From an uncultured Actinoplanes sp. (GTDB taxonomy: Bacteria; Actinomycetota; Actinomycetes; Mycobacteriales; Micromonosporaceae): a stretch of DNA of 6,753 bases. Positions 6,722 to 6,753 of the stretch are shown in pieces. Location of the stretch: the NCBI GenBank assembly GCA_934667465.1, contig CAKUMG010000318.1, positions 1 to 6,753 of the forward strand, in the 5' to 3' direction. The notes under the pieces are model-generated. The model was given only the letters and a program-made list of their open reading frames with translations. It was not told where the DNA came from and searched no databases. Positions within the stretch are counted from its first letter, which is position 1. Each line of letters starts with the position of its first letter. The position numbers and the translations under genes were made by a program.

Positions 6722-6753
6722 ACAGAATTACCGTCAGGGGCGGCGAGGACGGC
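6722..6753. other. Upstream edge of the operon, no assigned gene
   Basis: A short stretch at the window edge. The tract from about 6689 to 6730 is clearly richer in A/T than the coding DNA around it, as expected of a promoter region or an old junction. I see no confident -35/-10 pair. The minus-strand frame of the membrane protein is closed here by two stop codons. Confidence 0.4.

Noticed and set aside
6710..6753. Possible start of a divergent + strand gene at a GTG, with GGAAAG eight bases upstream
   Set aside because: Only 14 codons lie in the window, no recognisable protein sequence is seen, and one codon is a rare TTA. It cannot be supported without sequence beyond the edge.

Overview
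The window comes from a high-GC actinomycete. All genes show strong G/C bias at third codon positions. It carries an actinobacterial MMPL exporter and a UbiA enzyme of the polyprenyl-phosphate phosphoribosyltransferase type. One gene has the promoter layout of an actinobacterial leaderless mRNA. I cannot name a genus from the sequence.

Layout from left to right. (1) Bases 2-523 (+) are the C-terminal end of an MMPL/RND-type membrane transporter cut by the window edge, closed by a strong intrinsic terminator at 539-570. (2) Bases 589-1928 (-) are a two-gene unit: an unrecognised 265-aa protein followed, with an ATGA overlap, by a divergent GNAT-fold acetyltransferase. Its promoter (TTGAAA, 17 bp, TACGAT) places the transcription start on the A of the start codon. 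(3) Bases 2014-6721 (-) are a five-gene, head-to-tail operon in which every junction overlaps. In transcription order it encodes a short membrane protein matching the C-terminal part of the lysylphosphatidylglycerol-synthase-TM/flippase-like family, a GT4 glycosyltransferase, an NAD-dependent epimerase/dehydratase, a UbiA-family phosphoribosyl/prenyl transferase, and a membrane-anchored endonuclease/exonuclease/phosphatase (EEP) family enzyme.

The operon reads as a pathway for a polyprenyl-linked sugar or glycolipid at the cytoplasmic membrane. UbiA would load a sugar phosphate onto a polyprenyl phosphate, the EEP enzyme might dephosphorylate it, the epimerase would modify a sugar, the GT4 enzyme would add a sugar, and the membrane protein could help move the product. 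The order of steps and the product are inference. The most notable points are the EEP phosphatase beside a DPPR-synthase-like UbiA with no DprE1/DprE2 visible, the missing N-terminal half of the first operon gene, and the orphan leaderless acetyltransferase pair.

I saw no tRNA, rRNA, CRISPR array, insertion sequence or transposase gene.
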